A stretch of DNA of 64,000 bases from Brevibacillus laterosporus DSM 25 (GCF_002706795.1 NZ_CP017705.1:4563501-4627500), one strand, 5' to 3'. Positions 35,603 through 45,236 are shown, counted from the first letter of the stretch. Numbers and translations: made by a program. Notes: generated by a model not told the origin, from the letters alone.

Positions 35603-36134
35603 ACAGACGATTTACTATTCGGTGTTGGTTTATCAGGAATGGAGCCTATACATTGCTACAACAGCGAAGGGACTTTGTTACGTAGGCTCGCAAAATAAAC
35701 CGTTTGAAGAATTATCACATTGGGTAAATAGACGGTTTACGAATGGTGAATTGGTGCATGATGATGAAAAATTAGAAAAGTATGTAGCAGAATTAGTTGA
35801 GTATTTTCAAGGAACACGTAAAAGCTTTTCTATTGACTTTGATTTTTATGGTACACCATTTCAGCTTGCTGTGTGGAACGCGCTCTGTGAAATCCCATTT
35901 GGACAAACCCAGTCCTACTCAGATATTGCTTATTATATACAAAAACCGAATTCAATACGTGCTGTTGGAACTGCAATTGGTGCTAATCCAGTTTTAATTG
36001 CGGTACCTTGCCATCGAGTAATTGGTAAAAATGGTTCCCTAACCGGCTATCGAGGTGGTTTGGAAATGAAAACGAAGCTCCTGCAATTGGAAAACGAAAA
36101 TAGTTTGACAGAGGGGAGCAAGCAATATGCCTGA
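35586..36134 (+). CDS. adaB: Methylated-DNA-protein cysteine methyltransferase
   Basis: 182 residues, GTG start with GGAGGTG upstream inside the adaA end. Active-site PCHRVIG with Cys142; also GTPFQLAVWNALCEIPFGQTQSYSDIA, GAVGTAIGANP-like segment (RAVGTAIGANPVLIAVPCHR), and GSLTGYRGG. It transfers the methyl group from O6-methylguanine to itself in a single-use reaction. It overlaps the next gene by 8 bases, so all are translated as one unit. Confidence 0.95.
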   Translation: MAAKNKQTIYYSVLVYQEWSLYIATTAKGLCYVGSQNKPFEELSHWVNRRFTNGELVHDDEKLEKYVAELVEYFQGTRKSFSIDFDFYGTPFQLAVWNALCEIPFGQTQSYSDIAYYIQKPNSIRAVGTAIGANPVLIAVPCHRVIGKNGSLTGYRGGLEMKTKLLQLENENSLTEGSKQYA

Positions 36135-36840
36135 ACGCCTCACAGACCGGATTGCCGCCTTAGATTGGACTGCACTACAACAGACTTTAGATGAGCAGGG
36201 CTATGCTACAATTCCAACTTTATTAGATAAAAATGAATGTAATGAAATGATCAGCACGTGTGAGAAAGAAGTGTATTTTCGAAACACGATTGATATGGCT
36301 AGATTTCGATTCGGCATTGGGGAGTATAAATATTATCAAGCTCCCCTTCCAGATTTGGTGCAACAGCTTCGTGAAGGTTTCTATCCCCAACTTGCTACAA
36401 CTGCGAATCGATGGCTAAAACAGCTTGATCGTGAAGAAGTTTACCCAGCATTGTTGTCAGACTTTCTTGTTCAATGTCATAAACAAGGGCAGACACGCTC
36501 AACACCCTTAATCCTTAAATATGAAGCTGGGGGATACAACTGTTTGCATCAGGATTTGTACGGAGATGTCTCCTTTCCATTTCAAGTAGTATTTGCCCTA
36601 TCCCAAAAAGAGATGGATTATACAGGCGGTGAGTTTCTACTGATGGAACAACGGCCAAGGGCGCAAAGTAGAGGGCAAGTGATAACCTTGGATCAAGGTT
36701 CAGGACTAATCTTTCCAACGAATTATCGCCCTGTACTAGGCTCGCGCGGTTATTATAAGACAACGATTCGGCACGGTGTCAGCACTATTACTTCAGGAAC
36801 GAGATATACGCTTGGTATTATTTTTCATGATGCGAAGTGA
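36127..36840 (+). CDS. 2-oxoglutarate/Fe(II)-dependent oxygenase of the ada operon
   Basis: 237 residues. The double-stranded beta-helix Fe(II) ligands are visible: HQDLYG (H-x-D) at about residues 139-141 and the distal His in TTIRHGVSTI with the following Arg for 2-oxoglutarate. Upstream YATIPTLLDKNECNEMI and the LKYEAGGYNCLHQD strand fit COG3826-like proteins that are often encoded beside ada genes. It is not a standard AlkB, but oxidative demethylation of nucleic acid is the natural guess from its place in the operon. Confidence 0.8.
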   Translation: MPERLTDRIAALDWTALQQTLDEQGYATIPTLLDKNECNEMISTCEKEVYFRNTIDMARFRFGIGEYKYYQAPLPDLVQQLREGFYPQLATTANRWLKQLDREEVYPALLSDFLVQCHKQGQTRSTPLILKYEAGGYNCLHQDLYGDVSFPFQVVFALSQKEMDYTGGEFLLMEQRPRAQSRGQVITLDQGSGLIFPTNYRPVLGSRGYYKTTIRHGVSTITSGTRYTLGIIFHDAK

Positions 36841-36909
36841 TTGTACGCTTAATAAGTAAAAAATCAAGCTTATACAGCAAAGTAAATCATACAGAAGGAG
36901 GCGATAAAT

Positions 36910-37731
36910 ATGAAGAGTGAGTTTTTTTACAAGTATCCCAAGACACTTCTTAATAAAGGAACAGGCTTTCTTGCCGATTACACTCATTCTTTGAATCCTT
37001 ATACAGGCTGTTCCTTTGCGTGTTCCTATTGCTATGTACGACAAATGCCGGTATCGACATTTCGTAAGAAGGAGTGGGGAACTTGGGTTGACATCAAAAA
37101 GGAGGCGGCAAATTTATTGCGTAAAGAGCTCAAAAGGGCAAAAAGTAAAGGGAAGGTAACAATTTTCATGTCATCGAGTACAGACCCTTACCAGCCAATC
37201 GAGCATAAAGAAAAGGTGACAAGATCTCTTTTGGAGGTCATGGTGGAAGAACCGCCTGACTTTTTATTTATCCAAACCAGGAGCCCCCTTGTTGGTCGAG
37301 ACATTGATTTATTATTGTCCTTAGAGGAGAGGGTTCGGGTAAGTATGACCATAGAGACAGATCGTGAGGATATCCGCAAGCATTTCACACCTCATGCACC
37401 ACCAATTCAGGCCAGATTACAGACACTACAGCTATTAGCAGATGCAGGTGTACCTACTCAGGCAACCATTGCTCCATTATTACCAAGCAGTGAAGAATTT
37501 CCGAAAAAGTTAATAAAGCTGGTTGATCGTATCTGTATTGATGATTATTTTATGGGGGATGGTAGTGGAGGAAGACGAACCAGGAACTTAGGAATTGAAT
37601 CGTTGTATCAAGAGTTAAATGTAGGGGAATGGTATGATCCTACTGCCTATCAACTGGTTTATGATCGATTTAAACGGGTTTTTCCTGGCGATCAGGTTTT
37701 GCTAAGTCAGAAGGGATTCGCGCCGTACTGA
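36910..37731 (+). CDS. Radical SAM protein of the spore photoproduct lyase-like group
   Basis: 273 residues. Cluster motif C34-x3-C38-x2-C41 (YTGCSFACSYCYVR), then SSSTDPYQPIEHKEKVTRSLLEVM, FIQTRSPLVGRDIDLL, and SMTIETDREDIRKHFTPHAPPIQARL. This is the SPL/COG1533 family in the short (Rv2578c-like) form; true SplB proteins are about 340 residues and carry a Cys H-donor near the end, which is absent here. Substrate unknown; its place right after alkylation-repair genes suggests a nucleic-acid role. AGGAGGCG lies before the ATG. Confidence 0.85.
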   Translation: MKSEFFYKYPKTLLNKGTGFLADYTHSLNPYTGCSFACSYCYVRQMPVSTFRKKEWGTWVDIKKEAANLLRKELKRAKSKGKVTIFMSSSTDPYQPIEHKEKVTRSLLEVMVEEPPDFLFIQTRSPLVGRDIDLLLSLEERVRVSMTIETDREDIRKHFTPHAPPIQARLQTLQLLADAGVPTQATIAPLLPSSEEFPKKLIKLVDRICIDDYFMGDGSGGRRTRNLGIESLYQELNVGEWYDPTAYQLVYDRFKRVFPGDQVLLSQKGFAPY

Positions 37732-37754
37732 AAAAATTTAAAAACGATGATGAG

Positions 37755-37790
37755 CTTGTAGCGTCCGGTATTGGGGGCTATTTTTTTGTG
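37755..37790 (+). terminator. Terminator-like hairpin
   Basis: GTAGC-gt-CC / GG-gc-TA stem followed by seven T, 25 bases after the radical SAM stop. The rest of 37791-38163 is AT-rich with no gene and holds the collagenase promoter and leader (AAAAAGGAG before ATG). Confidence 0.5.
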
Positions 37791-38163
37791 TAAAAATGAG
37801 AATTCAATAGACAAACTATTTAACGGTATCTGAAATAGATGTCACAGTAGGGAGAACATTCCCACTAGCGCAATTCACCCTTGGTTCCATCTGAGAGTTT
37901 TATGATGTTCATTGTGTCTTGAAGGATGTGAGAGCAATTTTTTTGTTAACAAACTTGGCAAGGAAGTAAGAATGAAGTTTAGTTTATTTTTTGAATTTTC
38001 AATAAACATTTTGTATAAAATACTTAATTAGTTAACAATATTCTATATTTCGACATAATTTAGTCAAAAATAGGTGTTAGGTAATATTTCCAGTTTTGGA
38101 TTTTAAACCGATACTATGGTATGGAAATAAAATTCCAACTAAAAAAGGAGTCGATTAGAAGCG

Positions 38164-41100
38164 ATGAATTATAAGTGGCTAAGTATGATGACGGCAAGTG
38201 CAGTTTTACTCTCCAATGGTGCAGTATGGCTACCTACACCTGCCAATGCAGCAACAAACAAAGTAAACAAATCAGTATTCTCACTAAGTAAGCAACCGCC
38301 TTTACCTCAATTCAAAACAAGTGCTGGTGTCCTAGGAGCAGAGGTAACTCCACTGGGAGAAGAGGAGCTTCGTACTGAAACCTTTTCCCAGCTAGAGAAA
38401 AAGAGCAAGCGAGTCAAACGCCAAGCACTTCAAGAATCTCAAACTGAACAGCAGACGTACAGTATGTCACACTTGAATAGTCTTAGCTATGAAGAGCTAG
38501 TAGAGGTTCTACGCAAGATAGAATGGAAGGATATACCTGATCTGTTCAAGTTTAATTCAGATTCGGTTGAATTCTACTCAGATCACGATCGGGTTCAGGC
38601 CATTATTAATGCCCTTGAGGAAAGTGGAAGCTCCTTTACCGATCGTGATGCTCGTGGAATTTCGACACTCGTTGAAGTTTTACGTTCAGGTTATTATCTT
38701 GGATACTACCATGATGAATTAAAATACCTCGACCGCTCTGAGTATAAAGAAAAGGTACTGCCAGCTGTAAAGACCATTATGGCAAACAAGTATTTTGCAT
38801 GGGGAAGCAATACACAACAGGAAGTAATCGGTGCTACGGGGAAACTTATCTCAAACACAACGGTTGATGTTGAGACGATAACTCGTATGACTGGATTAGT
38901 TTCAGACTTTATTGATCATTTTGATGAATATGGAAAAGATCGAGAAATGAGCACCTCGTTTCACTCTGTAATTCAAGGGATTGGGTATGTACTCATGTGG
39001 CAAGTGCGTGAGCCAGAGGAACAAAAAGTGTTCATGGGTAGAATTGATGAATATTTGGAACAAATGTTCCGTGTCGCTCATAAGGATCAAGCATCCAGTG
39101 ATCTTTCGTGGCTAGTAAGCAACGGCTTGTATTACACCGGTTCTTTAGGGCACTACCACAGTACCCCTGAGAAAGGTAATAAAATTCTTACTGAGGCAAT
39201 GAATTTATATCCAAAGCTTAGCGAATTATATTTTGTGGCAGCAGAGCAAATTTCTTATCGATATGATGAAAAGAACTATTATGGCGAGAAAATTGATATG
39301 AAACAACTGAAAGAAGAAGGGAAAGAGCAATATCTACCCAATCGATATGAGTTCGATGGAGGAAGCTTTATCTTCCGCACAGGGGATCAATTGACTGAGG
39401 AACAGCTACAGCGACTTTATTGGGCAGCTAAAGAGGTAAAAGCTCAGTTTCACCGTGTTGTAGGGAATGACCAAGAGCTAGAAAAGGGTAACCCTGATGA
39501 TGTGCTAACTGTCGTTATCTACAATAATCCTGACGAATACCGAATGAATAAATCTTTATATGGTTACGAAACGGAAAATGGTGGGATTTACATTGAGGGA
39601 GATGGAACGTTCTTTACCTATGACAGAACCCCTGAGCAAAGCATTTATTCACTAGAAGAATTGTTCCGTCATGAGTTCACCCATTATCTACAAGCTCGAT
39701 ACGTGGTTCCAGGTATGTTCGGTCGAGGAGAGATGTATCAAAATGGACGCTTGCCTTGGTTTGAAGAAGGTGGGGCAGAGTTTTTTGCCGGCGCTACTAG
39801 AACAGATGGCATTCATCCACGTAAATCTGTCGTTGGGAATATGAGATATGATGATCCATCTAGTCGTATGTCTGTGTCTGATACCCTACACGCTCAGTAT
39901 GGCTCGTGGAATTTTTACAACTATGGATTTGCTATGCAGTATCATTTATTCCAAAATGATTTTCCGATGTTGGATAGCATTCATAACGCTATTATGAAAA
40001 ATGATGTAGCTCAATTTGATCAATATATCGAACAGTTGAGTAGAGACAAGCGGGTAAATGACGACTATCAACAAACCATTGATGAACTGGTACAGAATTA
40101 TGAAAATTGGGATGTACCACTTGTGTCAGATGATTACCTAAAGGTATTGGAACCGAAGCAGAAAGCAGATATTTATGCAGAAATCTCTGAAGCTACAGGT
40201 TTGCGTGACGTAGAGACTGTAGAGCATGAATCTGAATTTTTTACTACCTTTACCTTACACGGGACCTATGTCGGTGACAGGTCAGCAGGGGAAGAGCAAG
40301 ATTGGAAAAAAATGAATCAGGTAACAGATGACTTCTTGAAGGAATTAGGTAAAAAATCTTGGAATGGATATCGGACTGTAACCGCCTACTTTGTAAATTA
40401 TAAGGTAACGAAGGATGGAAGATTCTCCTATGATGTAGTGTTCCACGGCAAATTACCAGAAGGTAGCCATAGTGGGAACCTAGCGCCTGTCGTAGAAATG
40501 AATGGTCCGTATACGGGAATCGCGCGTGAGGCAGTTTCGTTTAGCAGCAAAGGAACTCACGATAAAGACGGGAAGATTATGTCTTACCAATGGGATTTTG
40601 GCGATGGACAGACAAGCCAAGAAGAGAATCCGACATATGTATATGCTGAAGCTGGAACCTACGAGGTGAGCTTGCAGGTAACTGATGATTTTGGACAAAA
40701 AGTGACGAAAAAGACCACCGTAACCATTAGTGAGAAGGATAGCAAGCCGTCCGATAACTCTAATGATTCCTTTGAAAATGCCAGCAAGCTAGAAGCATTT
40801 GGTAAGCAATTAAAGGATGAGATAAGCCCGAAGGATCAAGCTGATGTATTCTATTTTGATGTAAAAAACCCAGGGAAATTAGATGTATCAGTAGAAGTGA
40901 AGGATAGAAAAGGAGTTGCATGGCTATTATTCCACGAGGATGATTTGAAAAATTACATTGCCTATCCAAATCAGGGCGAAGACGATCGGTTGATGGCGAC
41001 TCACGAGGCAAAAGCAGGTCGATATTATCTTTATGTGTATCCAACAACAGAAGAGCCTGTTTCCTACAAGTATCAAGTAGATCTGGCTGGCGGATCACAG

Positions 41101-41448
41101 GATTTTACTGAGAGTGAGCCAAACGATAAATTTGAGGATGCAAATGGCCCGTTACCACTAGGTGAACCTGTTAAAGGGATACTAGATGAGGACGATAATG
41201 CAGATGTCTACCGTTTTGAACTGAAAAAAGAGAGTGATTTAGAAATTATTCTGAAGCATACGAAAAAAGCGGGAATTAACTGGATGCTTTACCATGAGGA
41301 TGATTTGAAGAACCCAGTTTCCTATCCAGTATCGATCGATAAGGATCAGATGAGTGCTACTTATACAGCCGAACCGGGTCTCTACTATTTGTATGTCTAT
41401 AAATACAAAGATGAGGTTATTCCATATACGCTATTCGTAAAAGAGTAG
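38164..41448 (+). CDS. colA: Secreted microbial collagenase, peptidase family M9
   Basis: 1094 residues. Signal peptide to about residue 30 (PANAAT), then a pro-region and the M9 activator part. Catalytic zinc site H503-E504-F-T-H507 (HEFTH), with the third ligand probably E539 in FEEGGAEFF. After the catalytic core come one PKD domain (about 775-860; NLAPVVEMNGPYTG... WDFGDGQTSQEENPTYVYAEAGTYEV) and two pre-peptidase C-terminal domains (about 865-975 and 980-1090; both with a WxLxHEDDLKN core), the collagen-binding layout of clostridial ColG/ColH and Bacillus ColA. It degrades native collagen outside the cell and stands alone behind a long leader. Confidence 0.95.
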   Translation: MNYKWLSMMTASAVLLSNGAVWLPTPANAATNKVNKSVFSLSKQPPLPQFKTSAGVLGAEVTPLGEEELRTETFSQLEKKSKRVKRQALQESQTEQQTYSMSHLNSLSYEELVEVLRKIEWKDIPDLFKFNSDSVEFYSDHDRVQAIINALEESGSSFTDRDARGISTLVEVLRSGYYLGYYHDELKYLDRSEYKEKVLPAVKTIMANKYFAWGSNTQQEVIGATGKLISNTTVDVETITRMTGLVSDFIDHFDEYGKDREMSTSFHSVIQGIGYVLMWQVREPEEQKVFMGRIDEYLEQMFRVAHKDQASSDLSWLVSNGLYYTGSLGHYHSTPEKGNKILTEAMNLYPKLSELYFVAAEQISYRYDEKNYYGEKIDMKQLKEEGKEQYLPNRYEFDGGSFIFRTGDQLTEEQLQRLYWAAKEVKAQFHRVVGNDQELEKGNPDDVLTVVIYNNPDEYRMNKSLYGYETENGGIYIEGDGTFFTYDRTPEQSIYSLEELFRHEFTHYLQARYVVPGMFGRGEMYQNGRLPWFEEGGAEFFAGATRTDGIHPRKSVVGNMRYDDPSSRMSVSDTLHAQYGSWNFYNYGFAMQYHLFQNDFPMLDSIHNAIMKNDVAQFDQYIEQLSRDKRVNDDYQQTIDELVQNYENWDVPLVSDDYLKVLEPKQKADIYAEISEATGLRDVETVEHESEFFTTFTLHGTYVGDRSAGEEQDWKKMNQVTDDFLKELGKKSWNGYRTVTAYFVNYKVTKDGRFSYDVVFHGKLPEGSHSGNLAPVVEMNGPYTGIAREAVSFSSKGTHDKDGKIMSYQWDFGDGQTSQEENPTYVYAEAGTYEVSLQVTDDFGQKVTKKTTVTISEKDSKPSDNSNDSFENASKLEAFGKQLKDEISPKDQADVFYFDVKNPGKLDVSVEVKDRKGVAWLLFHEDDLKNYIAYPNQGEDDRLMATHEAKAGRYYLYVYPTTEEPVSYKYQVDLAGGSQDFTESEPNDKFEDANGPLPLGEPVKGILDEDDNADVYRFELKKESDLEIILKHTKKAGINWMLYHEDDLKNPVSYPVSIDKDQMSATYTAEPGLYYLYVYKYKDEVIPYTLFVKE

Positions 41449-41489
41449 AATGATAAAGTAGTAAGCAGCAATCATATTCATTACTAGGC

Positions 41490-41555
41490 ACCCCTTACAG
41501 TAAACATTGATATCGCCCCCTTAAAGATATCCAATGTATTACTGTAGGGGGTTTT
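41490..41555 (+). terminator. Long imperfect stem-loop after the collagenase gene
   Basis: A 24-bp imperfect stem pairs 41491-41514 with 41526-41550 (CCCC-TACAGTAA...ATATC against its complement), followed by GTTTTG. It is much longer than a usual terminator. A miniature repeat is possible but no target duplication is visible. Confidence 0.55.
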
Positions 41556-41556
41556 G

Positions 41557-42001
41557 ACTTTACGCAGCAAAGGGGAATCGTTAGCTCTGTTTTCGGATAT
41601 GGATAAAATCAAACAAAAGCTTGTCTACTTAGATAAAATTGGCTTAGGATATATAAAATTAGGTCAACCAGCAAATACCTTGTCTGGAGGAGAGGCGCAA
41701 AGAATTAAATTGGCCTCGGAGCTAGCTACTGCTACTGGACAAAATACGTTCTATATTTTAGATGAACCTTCAGTGGGATTATATGAAAGCGATACTGATA
41801 AACTCATTGAGGTCCTACATGAGCTTGTTGATAAAGGAAATAGTGTTGTCGTCATCGAGCATCATGTAGGCCTGATCCGTCAGGCTGATTGGATTATTGA
41901 AATGGGACCAGGGGGTGAGAAGACGGGGGAAGCGTAATTGCCGAAGGGACTCCTCAACAGATCAAAGCTAATGCAAATTCTATTATAAAACAATTTTTAT
42001 A
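41557..42001 (+). pseudogene. UvrA-like ATPase, C-terminal fragment with frameshift
   Basis: The first frame reads the last ~120 residues of a UvrA-type excinuclease ATPase: SDMDKIKQKLVYLDKIGLGYIKLGQPANTLSGGEAQRIKLASELA (ABC signature LSGGEAQR), ILDEPSVGLYESD (Walker B), VIEHHVGLIRQADWIIEMGPGG. It stops at 41935-41937. The neighbouring frame then continues the expected tail (GSVIAEGTPQQIKANANSII..., stop about 42001), so one base was lost or gained near 41928. The N-terminal 800 residues are missing. Probably the wreck of a second UvrA (UvrA2-like) gene. Confidence 0.85.
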
Positions 42002-42024
42002 GGGTTCTGAAAGAAGGTGTTTTT

Positions 42025-42447
42025 TTGACAAAATTATTGGAAGATAGCTTTATTCCGTTTCAATGTGAAATTGTGAGCCGTCATAATAAATTTAATATCG
42101 AAGGAATCACGTCGGCTCAGTACAATGTTCTTGAGCTTATTCAAAAAGGTCCAAAGACAACAAATGAACTGGCTAGCGCACTTGGCATAACAGTATCAGC
42201 TATCTCAAAATTAACCAAAAAACTTTTACATAAAGAACTTATTGAACAACAGCGGAGTGAGGCAGATAGGCGTTATTATCATATTGTCTTAACAGAATCA
42301 GGAGAGAAATTCCTGATGAAAGCTGAAAAATCACGCAAGGAGATTATTCAATTAATTGGAAAAGCACTTTCAAAGGATGAAATCGAAGCTTTTACCCGTA
42401 TTTGTTCGAAGTTAAACATATTTTTGACTGATCATAAATCAAAGTAG
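42025..42447 (+). CDS. MarR-family regulator
   Basis: 140 residues, TTG start with GAAGGTG 8 bases upstream. Winged helix: ITSAQYNVLELIQKGPKTTNELASALGITVSAISKLTKKLLHKELIEQQRSEADRRYYHIVLTESGEKF, with the DRR wing typical of MarR. It ends 12 bases before the broken acetyltransferase gene and may have regulated it. The ligand is unknown. Confidence 0.88.
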   Translation: MTKLLEDSFIPFQCEIVSRHNKFNIEGITSAQYNVLELIQKGPKTTNELASALGITVSAISKLTKKLLHKELIEQQRSEADRRYYHIVLTESGEKFLMKAEKSRKEIIQLIGKALSKDEIEAFTRICSKLNIFLTDHKSK

Positions 42448-42459
42448 GAGACTGACGAT

Positions 42460-43332
42460 ATGAATGAGCTAGCGAATTTACTATCCCCGATAACCAAATT
42501 CGATGAGTCTGATATTCCTGAATTAATTGAACTCTCGTCTTCTGTAGGCTGGGACTATGATCAAAATGAGATCAACACAATTATGTCCTCTGGCAACGTA
42601 TATGGACATAGAAATCAAGAAGGAAGAATCATCTCAAGTGCAGCCATTATCCCATATGGTTTACATCTAGCTTCTATTGGCATGGTGATTGTTAACCAAG
42701 AATATAGAGGACTGGGATTAGGAAGAAAAGCAACCCAAAAATGCTTAGAATCGATTCCTGATTAGATACCAGCTATGCTTATTGCTACAGAGGAGGGAAA
42801 ACCAATGTATGAAAAAATGGGCTTTCATTGTACAGATTATGTTCACAAATATCTTTGTTCAAACTATCAATCCATCGATTTTAGTAAGAATATAGATGTT
42901 ACTATCATGCCAATGTACAAGGAAGATCTATCACACGTGATAGAGATAGATAAAGATGCCTTTGGTGCAAAGAGAGAAGTTTTTCTTCTCCATAGATATA
43001 ATCAGGCAAAACAGGCAGTGGTTGTGAAAAATCCAGACGGTCAGGTAGTAGGCTATGGTTTTTCCATATTGGGTCCTGTTAATCTCATACTAGGTCCTAT
43101 CGTCGCTCCGAATGCAGATCTAGCATATGCAATATTTGATCAATTAGCCAAGCAGCATCAAGGGAATTTAAGAATTGATGTCCCCTCAGGGAATGAAATT
43201 TTTATGTCTTATGTAGAAACGTGCGGGTTTGAAAAGGTAAGTCAGCCTCCTATCATGATTACAAATACAATTGAATTACCTCCCCGAAACAAAACATTAT
43301 TCGGGATTGCTGCACAGATATTTGGTGAATGA
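42460..43332 (+). pseudogene. GNAT acetyltransferase gene split by one nonsense codon
   Basis: Two open segments (42460-42765 and 42775-43332) are in the same frame, separated only by TAG 42763-42765; together they give about 290 codons of a tandem GNAT protein. The acetyl-CoA loop GLGLGRKATQKCLESI precedes the stop, and LIATEEGKPMYEKMGF continues after it with no break in similarity. The second half (ATG at 42775, no clear ribosome site) contains another GNAT-like region. Recent loss by point mutation, readthrough or a sequencing error are all possible. Confidence 0.8.
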
Positions 43333-43571
43333 TTCCGATCCCAATGAAACTACTTGTATGATGATTTCACCTATGAAGGGAAAGTTATAAAAGCTAGTTC
43401 TCTGCTCATAATAGATGGTACTGAAGAGATCGTGTATCAATAGACAAAAGTGTAAGAAGATATGTAAATTGAATCCTCTATTGCATTACAAAGCGTTATA
43501 ATAGGAAAAAGAGAGAGTATTATTAAACTGACGATCTCATTTCGCTATTAAATCGTGAGGTGACGGCATCC

Positions 43572-44057
43572 ATGTTTCAAGCAGAGGGATATACAGGTAA
43601 TAAACAAGAGAATTATGAGCTTCTTGTAAAACAACTAGATGCATTAGTAGATGGAGAAACTAATGTGCTGGCTAATCTAAGTAATGCAGCTGCTCTATTA
43701 AATCAATTTCTGACAGAAGTTAACTGGGTAGGGTTCTATTTATATGACAAGGAACAAGCCGTATTAACTCTTGGTCCATTCCAAGGTCTGCCGGCATGCA
43801 CACGTATTCCAGCAGGTAGGGGTGTGTGCGGAACAGCAGTTTCAAAGCGACGCACGATGAGAGTAGCAGATGTACATGCATTCCCTGGACATATTGCTTG
43901 CGATGCGGCATCTCGCTCCGAAATTGTTATTCCGATCTTCAAAGAGGAAGAAATCTATGGGGTGCTAGATATAGATAGCCCGATTACAGATCGTTTTGAC
44001 GAAATAGATGAGAAGTATTTGAAAGAGTTTGTCCTACGTGTAGCAAAGTGTGTGTAG
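43572..44057 (+). CDS. msrC: GAF-domain free methionine-R-sulfoxide reductase
   Basis: 161 residues from ATG 43572, with AGGTGA 8 bases upstream; GTG 43560 overlaps that site. fRMsr signature: NWVGFYLYD, LGPFQGLPACTRIPAGRGVCGTAVSKRRTMRVADVHAFPGHIACDAASRSEIVIPI, with the three conserved cysteines (PAC, GVC, IAC), then YGVLDIDSP. It reduces free methionine-R-sulfoxide with thioredoxin as electron donor; B. subtilis YtsP is the relative. It stands alone. Confidence 0.93.
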   Translation: MFQAEGYTGNKQENYELLVKQLDALVDGETNVLANLSNAAALLNQFLTEVNWVGFYLYDKEQAVLTLGPFQGLPACTRIPAGRGVCGTAVSKRRTMRVADVHAFPGHIACDAASRSEIVIPIFKEEEIYGVLDIDSPITDRFDEIDEKYLKEFVLRVAKCV

Positions 44058-44091
44058 TATAGAACATATAACAGAAAAGAAATAACTAACA

Positions 44092-44130
44092 ACCAGGCGT
44101 CAAACGAATAAAAGGCGCCTGGTTTATTTA
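44092..44130 (+). terminator. Rho-independent terminator
   Basis: ACCAGGCG / CGCCTGGT stem with a 16-nt loop, followed by TTATTTAT. Confidence 0.75.
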
Positions 44131-44179
44131 TATGTAAGTTTATTAGGTAATGAGATTTTCTAGGAAATATCACTTATTC

Positions 44180-44208
44180 TTGACAATATCAGTGCTCTTT
44201 AATATATT
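44180..44208 (+). promoter_or_regulatory. Sigma-A promoter of the marR-like gene
   Basis: TTGACA (44180-44185), 17-nt spacer, TATATT (44203-44208), 46 bases before the TTG start of the second MarR gene. Confidence 0.7.
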
Positions 44209-44253
44209 TTAGTCAATTAAATTTTTAGTAAGCAAAATAAGGTGGTAAGCATT

Positions 44254-44673
44254 TTGGAAGATAATCATTCCGTTGATCATGATATCCAAACAGTAATGAT
44301 CGAAATGAGCCGTGTGCAACAAAAATCAAAGGCTTTTATGGATATTTTTACAAAAGATGTGGTTTTATCACAAAATCATGTTATGTTACTAATCGACTTA
44401 AAACTAGCAAATAGTATGAGAATCACTGAAATCTCCGAAAGATTCCTCATTACAGCAGGTGCTGCAACTGCTATGTGTGACAAATTAGAAGAGCTTGGTC
44501 TAGTGTGTAGAATTCGTACGAAAGAGGATCGTAGAGTGGTTTTGGTTGCTCTTACAGAAAAAGGAGAAGAAAAAATAAACCAAGTATTTAAAGGCTTTTC
44601 TAAGGAAAAGCTACATGAATTTGCTAATGTATTTAAGCAGGTAAATGAATTATTGTCAACAATTATTGATTAA
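44254..44673 (+). CDS. MarR-family regulator
   Basis: 139 residues from TTG 44254 (AAGGTGG upstream; GTG 44242 is part of that site). Winged helix with ITEISERFLITAGAATAMCDKLEELGLVCRIRTKEDRRVVLVALTEKGEEKI; the KEDRR wing is the MarR hallmark. One cysteine in the recognition helix (AMC) may be redox-active, but this is speculative. An AT-rich pair of palindromes (44761-44774 and 44807-44820) lies after its terminator and before the next small gene, a possible binding site. Confidence 0.88.
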   Translation: MEDNHSVDHDIQTVMIEMSRVQQKSKAFMDIFTKDVVLSQNHVMLLIDLKLANSMRITEISERFLITAGAATAMCDKLEELGLVCRIRTKEDRRVVLVALTEKGEEKINQVFKGFSKEKLHEFANVFKQVNELLSTIID

Positions 44674-44704
44674 TATGGAAGAATGAGTAAAATGTAAGAC
44701 AAAA

Positions 44705-44742
44705 GTGGGCTACTCCAATCATGGGGTAGCTTATTTTTTATT
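44705..44742 (+). terminator. Rho-independent terminator
   Basis: GGGCTACTCC / GGGGTAGC stem followed by TTATTTTTTATTTTATTTTG. Confidence 0.8.
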
Positions 44743-44915
44743 TTATTTTGTTGACAGAAAAATATATGTATATTAAGTTATAAATGAAATATATTTTAGT
44801 TATTAAAATATATACATATTAAATTATGTGAGAACGAGGATGGTGGGGCTTAGATGAATAAAACCTACCTTATTTATTTCTGAAATAGTTCTATGTAGAT
44901 GAAAGGGAGAAATAC

Positions 44916-45209
44916 ATGATGGAAAATAGGTATATTCAATATTTATGTAGAGGAGTAGTAGGTCTGTTTGCGGTTCCTGTACTCAGCGTCTTTTCTATAG
45001 GAATGTGTATTTGCTCCTTTGTCTCTGTGATTGGCGGGGTGCTATATATAGTGGGGTTTGACATTCATTTGAGCATTTGGAAGTTTGGTCAAGTATCACA
45101 GCTGTCTAATTTTTTTATCTCTGTGATGTTTGGTGGGATTTTATTACTAGTAGCTTTCGGTAGTTGGAGGCTGTTACAAGTATCTTGTCACTATGTTAAG
45201 AAAGGCTGA
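44916..45209 (+). CDS. Small membrane protein, unknown function
   Basis: 97 residues; AAAGGGAG precedes two adjacent ATG codons (44916 and 44919). Two or three hydrophobic segments (about residues 13-45 and 62-85) indicate an integral membrane protein with a short basic C-terminus. The gly-rich hydrophobic pattern (VVGLFAVPVLSVFSIGMCICSFVSVIGGV) recalls HAAS/DUF1700-associated membrane proteins, but I cannot name a family. TTGACA at 44752 and an AT-rich -10 region form a possible promoter. Confidence 0.6.
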   Translation: MMENRYIQYLCRGVVGLFAVPVLSVFSIGMCICSFVSVIGGVLYIVGFDIHLSIWKFGQVSQLSNFFISVMFGGILLLVAFGSWRLLQVSCHYVKKG

Positions 45210-45236
45210 AATATAACGAAGGATTCATGTTGTAAG

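Noticed and set aside
41490..41555. Long inverted repeat after the collagenase considered as a miniature mobile element
   Set aside because: No terminal direct repeats and only one copy seen in the window; a terminator is the simpler reading.
44761..44820. Two AT-rich near-palindromes before the small membrane gene
   Set aside because: All-A/T sequences such as these arise easily by chance; the two copies do not match each other well enough to claim an operator.
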